Source: Aurifilum marmelostoma (Eukaryota > Ascomycota > Sordariomycetes > Diaporthales > Cryphonectriaceae). Taken from it: a stretch of 64,000 bases of DNA. Positions 9,701-21,149 of the stretch are shown one piece after another (the first letter of the stretch is position 1; each line of letters starts with the position of its first letter). The DNA is taken from the NCBI GenBank assembly GCA_027559495.1, contig JAMXSV010000024.1:2108001-2172000 (forward strand). The letters are read 5' to 3'. The notes beneath the pieces are model-generated. The model was not told the DNA's origin. It saw only the letters and a program-made list of their open reading frames with translations, and searched no databases. The position numbers were made by a program, and so were the translations under genes.

Positions 9701-10857
9701 CTTGGTCGACCCGAAAAAATAACGAAGTTGCTGGTGAGGAACAAATGAAGATAATAAATGCAATTCGGACGTGATGTATAAAGTATCACGAACGATTTAG
9801 ACCCTCAGGGAGAGTTAGACAAGAGAGAGAGCGAATAATGGCCTTCCGAACACCCCCTTTATATCGGCCCAGTCCCTCTTTTCTGTCTCTCCCTCCTTGT
9901 CTTCTCTTGCCAGAGTCAGAGTGCATCGTCGACAAAAGGTGGCTCGGCAGGGGCCCACGCGTACAAATATCAGCTGTGTGGAGTCTGCGGGACCCCTGAT
10001 TTTGATATTGTGGAGCAAGGGCAGTTTCTATGTAAAGGGCTCGGAGAGGGAAACCGAGTCGACTTTTGTCGTTCCACGTAGTAATAGCCCTCTTTTTGAT
10101 GCCTGTGGTAGGAGTGGGTATCTCATGGTCAAGGCGGAAGACTCCATCCATCATCGTGTTGACGAATCGGGGCGTCATGGGGGGTGCAGAGGAATAAGAG
10201 AGAGAAAGAGGACCAGTTGTTCTACCTTGTGTTCTCATCTCTCGAAAAGACGCCGCCCGTTTTGTAAATCAACCACATCTTTCTTCCCCTTTGTTCTTGT
10301 TCTGCAACATCGAGTCTCATGATGGCTTCGTCTGTTGGTTGTCCAGCTGCCTGACTTGATATGTCTTTCCTCTTCTGCGACCCAGAGAAAATGGACCATC
10401 CGAGATTAAGGCTGGAGCACAACAGAGTCTTGGCTCATGCGACGACGCCCGTCCGCAGCGTCATCCGATGATTTATGAGAAGGACACTTAAAGACGAGAC
10501 AGCTCCGAGAGTGCCGAGATGACCTGTGGTAGACTGTGTGGCCCAGTGAATAAAAGCATAACCCGCAGGGAAGAGGAGATGTTGTTCCAAAAAAGGATGG
10601 GTAGGAGCCTTTTACTTTTGATAGTTTCAATGTTTTCGAACCATCCTTTACAGTACCATGAACAAAACCCCCTGGGGTCAATCATTCTCACGGGCCAGGT
10701 TCTTCCCTGGTTTGCGCTGTCGGCACTTGGACCGGATGTGATCCACTTTCTCGGGCCACAGCGGCCAAGGTTCTTGGCTCGCCTTGTTTTGACTCTGTGG
10801 GAAAACCTCTCGAATGCGGAGATTGTTATTGATACAAACACTCATGATGCTAAGGTG
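9701..10857. other. Intergenic region between Cys-rich gene and conserved unknown gene
   Basis: About 1.15 kb. Minus-strand open frames (for example 9786-10238) have no convincing start, splice logic or conserved motifs. It contains the upstream region of the Cys/Gly-rich gene and the 3' region of the next minus-strand gene. Confidence 0.35.
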
Positions 10858-12747
10858 CTAGTGATAAGTCCCATCTCCCTGGATGTGCGTCATGGCCTCA
10901 GAGATCTCCTCCTCATCAGGTCTGTTGACAATCAGGAGATATAAGACGTCCTGGTAGGAGAAAGAGCAATGTTAGTCCATATTCGTGTGGTGCGCAAGAT
11001 GAAGGGTGGTGAACAAGAAACGATGGGAGGGAAATGAAAAGCCGGTGTCTGCTAGACTTACACTCTGCAGCAACTTCTTGACGCCCCCGACCAATCCACC
11101 GCCGCCAGGAACTCTTCCCACTTGGCTCCTTCCCGTGGGACGTTGCCTGATCACCAGCTGCCCGCTGTATCCTTCCTCTTCGTCTTCCTGGTCATATGCA
11201 CCACCCCGGCCAGCAGCAATCCGTCCCCTCCCGTACGGTGCACGACGTGCTGGTAGGCCAAGCTGCCCACGAGGCCCAGGCCCGAGCGAGCCGAGCCCAC
11301 CACGCAGTGCTCGAGCCTGCAGAGCACCCGCCGTGCTGTCCAGGATCGACCCGCGGTCAAAGCCACGGCGCGCGAGCCCCCTAAGCTCCAGGGCCACGGC
11401 GCGCTTGGCCTGCGTCGAGGCGCGCTTGACGCCGCTGCGCTCGACCAGACCAGGCTGGCTCGTGAGTTTTCCGCCCGTCACAAAGGCGAGCAGGTCGCCG
11501 CTGCTGGCCGGGTGCGTGGGGTCGGCATACCGGGAGCGGAACTCGGGCTTGGGCTGGGCGTTGGCCATCTTGCTGTCCGGATTGTCGCCAGCCCACCTGG
11601 CCACGGCGCGGCGATCCAGGTAGTCCTGGATGAAGACGCCGCCGCGCTTCACGGCGTTCTGCTTCTTGGCCTCGGCGTCTGGGTCCTCGGACCGGGACGC
11701 GGCGAGCTCGTCCAGGGCGGGAAAGATCAGGGGGGCCGTCTCGGGGAACTCGAAGCTGCTGGCCCCCGAGGACGCCTTCATGCGGTGCTTGAGCTTGCCC
11801 AGGGTGCTGCCGCTGCCCTGGTCACCGGTGGCAGCCCTGGAGATCTTGGAGCCGAGGTTGAAGTCGACGTCTGTCATCATGGACGGGTCGCTGGGCCTCC
11901 AGGTCATGAGCATGGCGACTAGGCCCCGTGGCCGGAAGAAGTCCTCGTTCACCTCGTCCAAAAAGCGGTTTGTCTTGGAACGGCTGTGGGCCTCGGCGGC
12001 GGCGTCTGCTACGATCTTGCACGCGATGGAGACGGCGATGGTGACGGGCTCGGGCACGTGCTGCGCGGCAAACGCGGCCAGGTTGATGGTCTGGATCCAC
12101 GGGCTGGGCTCCACTGCCTTGTTCAGCTTGTCGACAAAGTCCAGGAACGTTGGCTGGTCGATGCCCACGTCCTCCAGGACCGGCGCATAGGCACGCACAA
12201 AGCCCCTGGTCCGCGCCTTGGGCCGACGCTGGGTAAGGATCACGGGTAGGTCGAGGCGCCGTGCGACTGGCGCGGCACCATCAGAGGGCGGCGACAACAG
12301 TGGGTGCTCGCCTATGAAGCTCGCGGCGAGTGCCGGCTCGTCGTCCGGGCTGTCTGTGATGACGCCAGATGGCTGTCCGGCCTGGTCCAACTCTGTATAT
12401 GACGGTGGTGGAGTATGAAGAGGAGCAGCAGCAGCAGCCTCGCCAGTCAGTTCGGCCTGCATGTCGTCGAGCTGCCATGCTTCTTCGTCTAGGGCTCGTG
12501 GGGACTGCATCCCGTCTTCTTCCTCGTCTGCATCCTCGGGGCGGTGCCGGGTGATCAGGTCACGCTGCGCTGGTGATGATTCATCGTCGTCTGGCGTCGT
12601 CGCCCTCTCGCTGTCGAGCTTCTTCAGTCGCTTCTTCTCCTTGTGGTGCTGGATGGTCTCCGAGGCCAGCCCGACTCCGACCGCCAGGCCCTGGACCAGC
12701 TTGCCGATGGCGCCGTAGTCCTTCTGCCCCCGGCGCTGAGCGAGCAT
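10858..12747 (-). CDS. Conserved fungal protein of unknown function
   Basis: Function not recognised. Two exons fit: 12747-11062 and 10950-10858 (592 aa). The start is MLAQRRGQKDYGAIGKLVQG, chosen because upstream in-frame codons are non-ATG. After this conserved Gly-rich helix and a Lys-rich HHKEKKRLKK stretch comes an acidic, Ser-rich disordered region. A folded middle (about residues 210-330) contains FVRAYAPVLEDVGIDQPTFLDFVDK and a hydrophobic VTIAVSIACKIVADAA helix. The C-terminal part is Arg/Gly-rich. The short last exon encodes DVLYLLIVNRPDEEEISEA and a TAG stop; the donor GTAAGT follows LLQS. The layout fits a family of large fungal proteins with a short conserved C-terminal motif. 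Cytosolic or membrane-associated location cannot be decided. Confidence 0.78.
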
Positions 12748-13839
12748 GGTCGTAATGTTTGCTGGATGAAAGAAAGTACAGTACAAGGAAGAAAGTGTTG
12801 GAGAGAAGAGAGAGAGAGAGAGCAAGAGAAAGTATTCGTGTCAATGGCGTAAGGGAGACAAGGATGTGAGCTGGATACGGAGAGCAAAAACAAATGCTCG
12901 AGGTCCCCAAGGCGAGGAGGGAGCCCTGCTCTCTTTTAAAGTGCCATCTTTTTTTTTCCTTCCTTCCACTTTTCTTCCCAGCGTTGGTCTTCCTCTCTGG
13001 ATGACAAGTACCACTGCAGTACATTGTGCTCACTTTTGGGTGACCAACTCATCCTTTCAGCTCAGACTTCCAGCCTTGCGAGCCAACCGAGAACGATGTG
13101 GGTTCCCTGTACTATGACAGGGTTAATGACTGCAGGAAGGAACTGCTGGAGTGCCTTTCCATTGATTCGCCAGGGCGGCTGTTTCGGAACGCCAGTCAAA
13201 GGAAGGAACGAGTCTGCAGGTCGCTGCATAGATCCCAATTCGTACAAGCCAACAATCAAGGGTACGGTAAGTGAAGAGGCGTTCTTACACTGTACTAAAA
13301 CCCAGGCATCACGCTTACAGGTCGCGCCTGTTAAGCCATGCTACCAAAGCTCACCTTGACATGCTATGGTACGGTACTTTTTTCCTGCTGTACCGTACCG
13401 CCTCTCAGCACTGCCCTGGAGCGGCTCGCATATGCATTTAGTGCGCTGTCGTTATCGTTTTCGCTCGCATTGTGTGCCGAAGACCCGACCAGTTGTCAAG
13501 CTGAGTAAATTGATACAGTGATATGCTTACAACCTGTCTGGATCAAGTGTTTTCTTTTGGTCTTTAAATAGAAGAAGGACAACATACCTTAAGAGTACGC
13601 CGTCTTATTACCGACCTTATGTGCCACTTGGAATCGTTTCCACCGTTCCAGCACCGAAGGGAGTTGACCCACGCTTGCAGCTTTGCATTGTTGTAGGCGT
13701 TCAAATCTGCCTTCGGTCATAACAAGCAGAAAATGATTTGTTTGGTGTGTTCATTTCAATCAGACAACGCAGTGGCGAGACGATAGCTCGGGATATATAT
13801 CCACCGGCTTACTCTTGTATATTTGGAGCTCAGGTCTTA
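12748..13839. other. Intergenic region without supported gene
   Basis: About 1.1 kb. The first 100 bases include a (CT/GA)-rich tract (12805-12830), likely promoter or 5' UTR of the minus-strand gene. The rest is AT-richer with only short frames; nothing else recognised. Confidence 0.35.
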
Positions 13840-14398
13840 TTAGATGACAGCCGCAACTCGTCCTCCTTCCTCCTCCTCAAAAGCTATTGCGCCTTGGGAA
13901 GAGCCTTCAGGAATCTCTACCAGCAGCAGGCTTTCAGGAGCCGTGCTGGGCACAACAGTCTTGCTCGAATATCTCTCGAATAAGTTGTGGGTGGACAGTG
14001 CATCCAATTCTTCCTTGTCCCCCTAGAAATCCAAGGCGTGTACGGACCAGTGGTACTCACTGTAAGACTCGATGTCACACGGACCATATTCTTGGCCCAA
14101 TAGAATTTCTCCTGCTTCTTTGTTGCTGTCTTCCCACAAGGTCTCGACGCGACCATCCAAGGAACATCTCCCTATGTATGCTGCATGTGGTTGACACCGG
14201 GATGGGCTTGAGGTCCATCTGTAGGGGCGTTAGAACCTAGACTAATCTTCTGAACAGAATTGGAAAACTGCACATGGCCCTGTGCAAGAAGGCATTCGAT
14301 GATCTCGAGGAGAATACGTGTTGTGGCGATTGCCATAGTCAGGGTGAGCTGGAGGACCGGCACTTGGCCTTGCACACCTGACGGTGCCATGACTCTGT
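13840..14398 (-). pseudogene. Possible decayed or frameshifted gene remnant, unknown family
   Basis: I do not recognise the family. Reading the minus strand, coding-like segments can be chained by splice sites: a segment ending SNSVQKISLG, a 65-nt GT..AG gap, then RCSLDGRVETLWEDSNKEAG through GPCDIESY, a GTGAGT..CTAG gap, then KEELDALSTHNLFERYSSKT and an acidic Glu-rich end before TAA at 13842-13840. The last join is in frame only if one base is dropped from the C5 run at 14019-14023. The 5' end could not be found: upstream frames up to 14640 are short and conflicting. It could be a pseudogene, or a real gene with a homopolymer error and an unresolved first part. Low confidence. Confidence 0.3.
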
Positions 14399-15439
14399 AT
14401 ATTTCAGTTGAAGACTTCCGAGGTCGCTCATTTCATGTATCCGGCCGGAGATGCCAAAGAAAGTGTGACCCTCGATAGAGAGGCGAAACAGGGCAGATAT
14501 TCTTCCACTGCTATTGGGCCGTATGGGCTCCCATAAATTGCATGGGTTCGGCTCGGTGATGAGCCTAGGGGAAGCTCGGTTTCTATGTAGTCATTCTGCC
14601 TTCTCTGCAATACTGAATTCAGAGACTGCACCTAAGTGTTGCGAGACGTTCTACGAGAGCAAAGAGTCCGATGAAGATGTTAAAAATAAAAAAAAAAAGA
14701 AAAAAAAAGAGGGGGGGGGGGGGAGGGGAGGAGGAGACTCTGACCGAACAATAACGCACAAACGGTGACGCAGTGATCGTGTGCGTCTGCTTACGCGGTT
14801 CTAAACTTGCCTTCGGTCCTCACTGTATGCGGCGTAGACGGTCATGCATAACGCCATAACCGATGCTACTTGCAATGCAACAAAGGTCTTTCATGGTAAG
14901 CAATGATAGTCAGGACTAGTGGTGCCGTTGTAAGGCTAAGCCTATACAGACAGAGGCTGGGAGGTAAAGATAATTCTCTACCTACTATATAGCTCGTCGA
15001 CTGTATCCACCTGCAGTGGCTGGTGACAGTTGCCTAAAGGCTAGACAGCTCTCTGCATGGTAGTGCTGACTCCATGCCTCATTCAGGTAGCGCCAGGTTT
15101 GGGGGCAGAAAGCAGCAGCTCTGCGACAAAACTCTTGAGATGTCCCACGGGGTCTCTTTTCTGTGGGTGGTTCGAGGTCATGGAACAAACCCCCGCCTAC
15201 TCTACATACGTAAATGGTTGTCAGGCTCGATAGCCCCAGTAATAGTGTGAGTAAGTCATCCTATACCTTCTGCTACATTACGCGGGACATACGATCTACA
15301 ACTTCAGTATCGCTTTCATACAGCCGGTCACTCTCAACCCCCTCTCACAGCGTCACTCGACCTAAGAGATCAAGATCCCAGGCTTCACATAATTACAGAG
15401 ACCCAGACTTGTGCTTTCGATACTGACACTGTATTCCAG
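14399..15439. other. Intergenic region with A/G homopurine tract
   Basis: About 1 kb. It contains a poly-A then poly-G purine run at about 14683-14738. No supported gene; a few short frames near 14428-14631 may belong to the remnant just left of it. The right end is the promoter of the AAA ATPase gene. Confidence 0.4.
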
Positions 15440-17942
15440 ATGCCTCAAGCTCTTTCTGACTACTGTCCTGGGCCCCCAGCCCCTCCTCATCTGCACCACA
15501 GCTCTTTCCGGGCAATTCCTGGTGACGACATCATCATGAGCTCAAGAATCTCCTCCAAGCTTGGAGCCAAGCAGGAAGGGTTTATCCAGGAGTTTCAAGT
15601 GGGGATGACGGCTGCGCCCAAAAACCTCTATCGCGAGGACCCTCGACAGGTATGGAAAGAATGGTCACCCGAGGATATGGGGATCGACTTCAAGGCAACA
15701 GCGGCATCCAACAAATTTGCACTCGTGGTTAGGCGAGAAAAGAGGATCGGTGACACAGATGAGCCTGCGTTTTCGCTGCACTCAGTTTCTATCCAGAGCC
15801 CACTCATCAAATCCTTACTTGGCCCCGTCTTTGCCGACTACCAAGGCATCAATACGAGCCTGAATAAGCTCGAGTTCACAGCACCGTTTCATGAGTTCTT
15901 CTACCGATGGACCGAGTTCTCCCAGGCCAGACCCAAGCCGGAGGATGAACCTGCAAGCACGCACTACGGGCTCCTATACGATATCATCAGTGCCGAAATC
16001 ACGCCACATATCGACCAAGCCGGTGATCTGCTCAAGAACGGAGTTATCTCTTTTGATTACCTCTGGTCACTCTTCGAGCCCGGCACAGAGGTCTATTCCC
16101 GGGTCGAGGATCAAGACCGTCTCTTTCTGCTTCTGAACTCCGGCTACTTGGCCATCGCACCAGGAGTTAAGGTCTTCAACTTGGCATGCCGCTACATCGA
16201 AACGGACGGCGTCCATTTCGGCTTCACAACGACCACCCTGACCATCCGTGGCTTTGCAAACGTGAGGCCAATCTCCGAGTTGAATGTTCTGCCAAGCCAT
16301 CTGAAGCCAGGAATAGACGATATCCGGACGAGATTACACGCCAGGGGCAAGAAGTTCGAGCAGCTGAAGGGATTCCATCACATGTCTTACACCGGATTTT
16401 ACAACTTGGTCAAACCGCCATTTGGGGATTCGCGCAAGAGATATGTAAGTTCTCATAATAGTCCTCGCCGTCTGTTCCCGACTTAAGACTGATACTTGTC
16501 GTTCTATTCAAATGAAGATCCAAAATGGTAGAGTGATTGTCGACTGCGACTGGTTCGTCAAGTACAATCCAGACTCGCGGGTGGACCTTGGTCAACTGGG
16601 AGGCCCACCGACGTCTGGTCATATAGGCGCCTTCCCAGTCCTGATGAACGCGATGGACGAGGACTGGGCCCCTCCTGTTCAACCAGCCCTTAAACGTATG
16701 CATTCAAGTGCAAGGGGCACGCGGCGAAGGTTCACTGTCCAGCAGTCACCAAGTCAAAGTACGCTTCTATTCTTCTTCTCATCCATCTGTGCAACTTTCC
16801 GACGAACGCTCGGTCTGGATATTTTGAAAAGCCGATCGGCTAACATGCCCAAATACAGGCGAGTTTCTCTCCGAGGAACATTACGTTCTGTGTAGTCCTA
16901 AGGTCAATGGATTCTGCCTCAGAGCGAAGCAATGGGGTACGTACCAGACTTGGAGACAGGTATCCCTCGAAACACAGAGATACTAAGTACTAGAGGAAAG
17001 TTTACCTGTTCGTTGATTCGATCACGGATATCCAATGGAGCAGCGATGCCTTCAAGCGCCTTGTCCTGCCGCATGACTACAAGCGAATAGTGCGGGCATT
17101 CGTTGGAACCCAAATATCTCAGGAAGACACCTTCGATGACCTGGTCCGCGGTAAAGGCAAAGTAAGACAAAGAAAGAAGTCTTCATATGATTACCTCTGA
17201 GGATTAGGTGCTGACCTTCACACCAAGGGGTTCATCATGCTGCTCAGCGGCGAGCCGGGAACGGGCAAGACGTTGACTGCAGAATCAGGTAAGGTGGTGC
17301 CCCAGAACCAAAAAGCTACGGGTGAGAAAAGCGCAGGCTGATTATTAACTTTGGGGAAAACAAGTCGCCGAGGCAATGGAGAAGCCTCTCTACTCGATGA
17401 GCGCCGGGGAGCTCGGCAACAAAGCTGACGAGGTCGAGATGAACCTCCAGCGGGTCCTCGAGCTGTCCGCAAAGTGGGGAGCTGTCCTGCTCCTTGATGA
17501 GTGCGACGTGTTCATGGTGAAGCGCTCGTCGTCGGACCTCAACCGGAACCAGCTGGTGTCCGTGTTCCTGCGGCTGCTCGAGTACTACGAAGGCGTCATG
17601 TTCCTCACCACCAACCGGATAGAGTCGTTCGACCCGGCCTTTGAATCACGGATACACCTGAACATCAACTACCCGACGTTGGACCAGAAGTCAAGATTGC
17701 ACATCTGGCGGACATTCATCGGTCTGGTCACGACAGCTAGCACCTCGGACGGGCTGAGCGAGGAGGACCTGCTGAAGCTTGCCGAAGTCGAGCTCAACGG
17801 GCGGCAGATCAAGAACGTGGTGAAGACGGCTCGCCTCCTCGCCGTCGGGGACAAGACTCCCCTTAGCCTGGACCACATCGAGACCGTGCTGCGCGTGAGA
17901 CGAGGCGAACGTGCATATCTTGGCCATGGTATTGGGGAGTGA
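15440..17942 (+). CDS. Fungal AAA+ ATPase with N-terminal DUF7025-like region
   Basis: Belongs to the expanded fungal group of AAA+ ATPases whose roles are mostly unknown. Six exons fit with consistent phases: 15440-16444, 16518-16758, 16859-16940, 16996-17150, 17208-17288 and 17365-17942 (713 aa). ATG 15536 (MSSRISSKLG) is an alternative start. The N-terminal half contains the conserved FEPGTEVYSRVEDQ and TIRGFANVRPISELNV stretches. Exon 3 encodes EEHYVLCSPKVNGFCLRAKQW. Walker A (GEPGTGKT) is in exon 5, and Walker B (VLLLDECDVF), the sensor-1 Asn (FLTTNRIESFDPAF) and the arginine finger region (ESRIHL) are in exon 6. All ATPase motifs are intact. The paralogues of this group are usually dispersed; no partner gene is adjacent. 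Exon 3/4 borders are the least certain. Confidence 0.87.
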
Positions 17943-18613
17943 GAAACAAGCACGAAGAGTGTTGCTATATGTCGTTTGGTAATATTTAGCAGTGTTGCTG
18001 GCGAGGAGCTGAAGATAGAATCGTATCAGTTGTTATTGTTTACTATGTAGCTAGCTTGGTCACACAGTCTCCTACAGGAGGAGAAGTAGGTATTACTGTT
18101 CAGATCTCATTGAGACCAGCGTTTCCAAACAATTATATCATGTCTTGATCTACCAGCGTTTTCTGCTGTCTTCGTGTGCGCCGCCACTCTTCCACAACCC
18201 TTCAGCCGAGACACTGCAGGATTACATCTCGTACCATATCAGCTTACTTCGTAAGGACATCACAATATGCCCCTCTGAGGTGTCAGCGCAACGGAATTCA
18301 GTGACATCGGCGCCAGGCTGGACCGGGAGGGCTATGGAGGGGAGCCCTTGCCCCGACAGCCACAACAGCGAGTTCTCAGTCATAAGAGTAAGAACGACGA
18401 TGGACAGGTATAATTACACGAAGGCTCCTGAGGAGTGCTGACCAGTCATGGTATGCCTACTTACTTTGTACCATGTCACAAGTTCCGAATGCTTTTCCGT
18501 TGGGTATTCAAAAATGTCGCTATACTGCCGTTGAAAGAAATGAAAGGTTCAATCCAAGCTCCATGCTCGTCGCCCTGCCCCTCGCCATTCAATCGTCCTT
18601 CTCACTTGTTCGT
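17943..18613. other. Intergenic region between convergent AAA ATPase and GH125 genes
   Basis: About 670 bases between two 3' ends. No gene or RNA recognised. Confidence 0.4.
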
Positions 18614-20412
18614 CTACAATTCGAACGGCGTCGAGTCTTCGAATATCAGATGAGGTTTCCGCTTGGCAAGGTCCAGAATGGTCTCGGCGAAGACTCCATT
18701 TGCCCAGGCAAACCAGCTCCCTAACAGCGAAGGAGACGGTAACATTAGTTTACTGGCACCTTTCAAGTTATCATGCGTAGAGTAGACAGCAGCATCACTT
18801 ACTGGTGTAGGAAGCCCGAGTGTTGACATCAATACTCTCATGTATCAGGCCTAGTCTGGCGGATTTGAGGACAAAGTCAAGACAGCCCGTGATCTCGTCG
18901 TCGTCCTCGCTTGTCTGCGCTTGTATGAGAAGACTCATCGGCCAGGCGTTCGAGAGGCCAATGTGCGGACCTGTATTCTTTTCGTCAGTCTCTTCCTTCC
19001 TGGCGCGGTCCTGATCAGGAATGTCTCCCTGTATCTTACCGCCGATGCCCTGAAACTCCCTTCCCACCAGGTAGTATGGATTTGACGCTTTGCTTAGCAG
19101 CATTTTGCGTGTATTTTGGTAGACCTCGTCGTCCGCCGGTACAAAGCCCATGAGCGGCAGGGCCAGCAGACTTGGGTAGTTGGCGTCGTCCATCAAAATG
19201 GACGAACCGTACCCGTCTACCTCGTAGGCAAAGACCCGCCCGAACTTTTTGTGCTGGACCACGCCATGCTCCCAGATCCCGTCTGTGATCGTCTTGCTCC
19301 ACTGCTCAAGCTTCTGTGCCAGTTCGCCCTGGCTGGCGGCCCTGAGGACAGCAGCCGCCCTCCTGAGCTCCACCGCCATCATGGCATTCGCCGGAATGAA
19401 GAAGCCCAGAATGGTCGCATCGTCACTAGGCCTGAAGGCGCTGCGGACGAGACCCGTGCCGCTGTTCAGCGGGTTGCCAACCCCGTCTAGATTCAGCGTC
19501 TCAGTTCCCGTCCATGCCTGGCGCTTGAAGGTATACTGGTTTTTCTGGAATTGTCCGGTCTCGGGGTTGAAGGTAGGCATGCTCTGCTGCCCCAGCACCT
19601 TCAGCACCGTTTCCAGAGCCAGGAGCCAGCGAGAATTCACAAAGTCGAGGGATCCGGTAGCCTCATGGAAGTCGTTGGACAGGGTCAGGAAATGGCCAAG
19701 CGAGTCAAGCTCGTACTTGCACTCGAAGACAACATCCGGCTCATAAGCCGGATGCACGATGTCGTCCTGGCCGTTGAACGAGACCTTAAGCCCCGATATG
19801 GGAGGCGGCTGGAAAGCGTTGCAGTAGGGCGATTGGATCACGTATTCGGCCTGAGTATTGACGGCGCCAAGGATCAGGTCGAAGATTGCCTTGTCCTTCT
19901 TTGCAAGTGGCATGTAGGGCGATAATTGGTTGCAGCTGTCCCGCAGCCATTCTGCTGTGATGTCTCCCGTCACGATGAAGGACTGGGGCCCCCTCCCACG
20001 CGCCATTGTCAAGCACGCTCTGCCCAGAGCTCTTCTTTTTGAACTTCTTGGTTCCATCGGTATGGAATTTGACGGTTGTGTCGGTTGTCGAGGGGAAAGC
20101 GTTCTCGAAAAGCCGTGCGAGGTCGGGGTCTCTCATGCGCGAGGTGACATCGCGGATAACCTGTTCAACCGCGTTCGAGTGGAACGTTCGACACTTTGGA
20201 TGGGGTCGCTGGAAGGGCAATGCCAGCGGGCCCTCGCTGTTGGGCCCATGTAGGTGTTTAGAGTACTTGGAGTAATCGGGGCACACCGCTGCCCAGTCTG
20301 TCCTGTCTTCTTCGGCCACCGGCTTCTCTTGTATACCCCCGAGCGGCCCAGTGCACAAGCCAGGGCGCAGCCACAGAAGAGAGCTGCTCAGGACCAGATA
20401 TAGCCAGATCAT
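18614..20412 (-). CDS. Glycoside hydrolase family 125 (exo-alpha-1,6-mannosidase-like), secreted, frameshifted
   Basis: GH125 enzymes remove alpha-1,6-linked mannose. ATG 20412 starts a clear signal peptide (MIWLYLVLSSSLLWLRPGLC), so the protein should enter the secretory pathway. Exons fit 20412-18803 and 18720-18614; the splice creates the family motif RSWFAWANGVFAE. Other family motifs: NAFPSTTDTTVKFHTDG, FIVTGDITAEWLRDSCNQ, NSGTGLVRSAFRPSDDAT, DDANYPSLLALPLMG and GLSNAWPMSLLIQA. The frame is broken between DNGAWEG and PQSFIVTGD. Dropping one base from the C5 run at 19989-19993 fuses the halves to the expected WEGPQSFIV, and only then does the phase match the downstream intron. This supports a one-base over-call, or a recent pseudogene. 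Confidence 0.87.
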
Positions 20413-21149
20413 ATCGAAGGAAGGAGAGCGTATGATTCGTGGCCGAGGAGGACGGAGCGTGACAGGTAACGTGGCCCGTCGCGACGGGGAGCAGATGTAA
20501 GCAAAGCAGCCAAGGCTCAAACCTTGCCCTCCCTATAGACAGCAAGAAGAGTGGCTCCGTTTGTCCTCCGCTTCTGTCATCAGTCGTCAAGAGTGAGGAT
20601 CCGTAACTGCCTTCATTGTAGCGAAATACAAAGAAGGCAGGGGTTTATCGTGCGACTGGTCGTAGGGGTTACGTGGGTGTATACTTGAGGGAGACGAGAG
20701 CTCATGCGTTGGGAAGGCGTCGAGTTGGAGAATTAGCATGCTCCAGTGTCCACGTACCCCATATTCCGGAGGCACTCAAGCCGCGGACCCCTATCCTACA
20801 GGGGCTAATAACCCCGCGTTACCTGCAGGGATCTCCAACAGGGGTCCCAATCAAGACTAGAGGCCCTTGGACTAGCGCTGTGCATAAGTATGGTGCGGCG
20901 TGGCCCGAGTGTACTTGTAGGGTCCCCTGGGCCCCTAGCATCCTAGCACCATCACGCTGCGCTTCACTAGGATTTGCAAAAGACCTAGTTCTATTTGTCT
21001 CGTACAGATAATTTAATTGAGATGTCAAGAGTTAAGGAGGGGGGAAAATAAATAAATGAAAAAAGTCATCAGATCACCATGGATGTGGCCCGACAACCTT
21101 GCTCATCTCAAAGGCGCCATAGCCAGGCGTGTCTGGATACATGCGGGTT
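20413..21149. other. Intergenic region upstream of GH125 gene
   Basis: About 740 bases. It contains the promoter side of the minus-strand GH125 gene and the 3' flank of POL32. Direct GGGGTTA/GGGGCTA-like patches occur near 20665-20820, but no gene or clear element is recognised. Confidence 0.35.

Noticed and set aside
9786..10238. 150-codon minus-strand open frame upstream of the Cys/Gly-rich gene
   Set aside because: No ATG with context, no motif; lies in the likely promoter.
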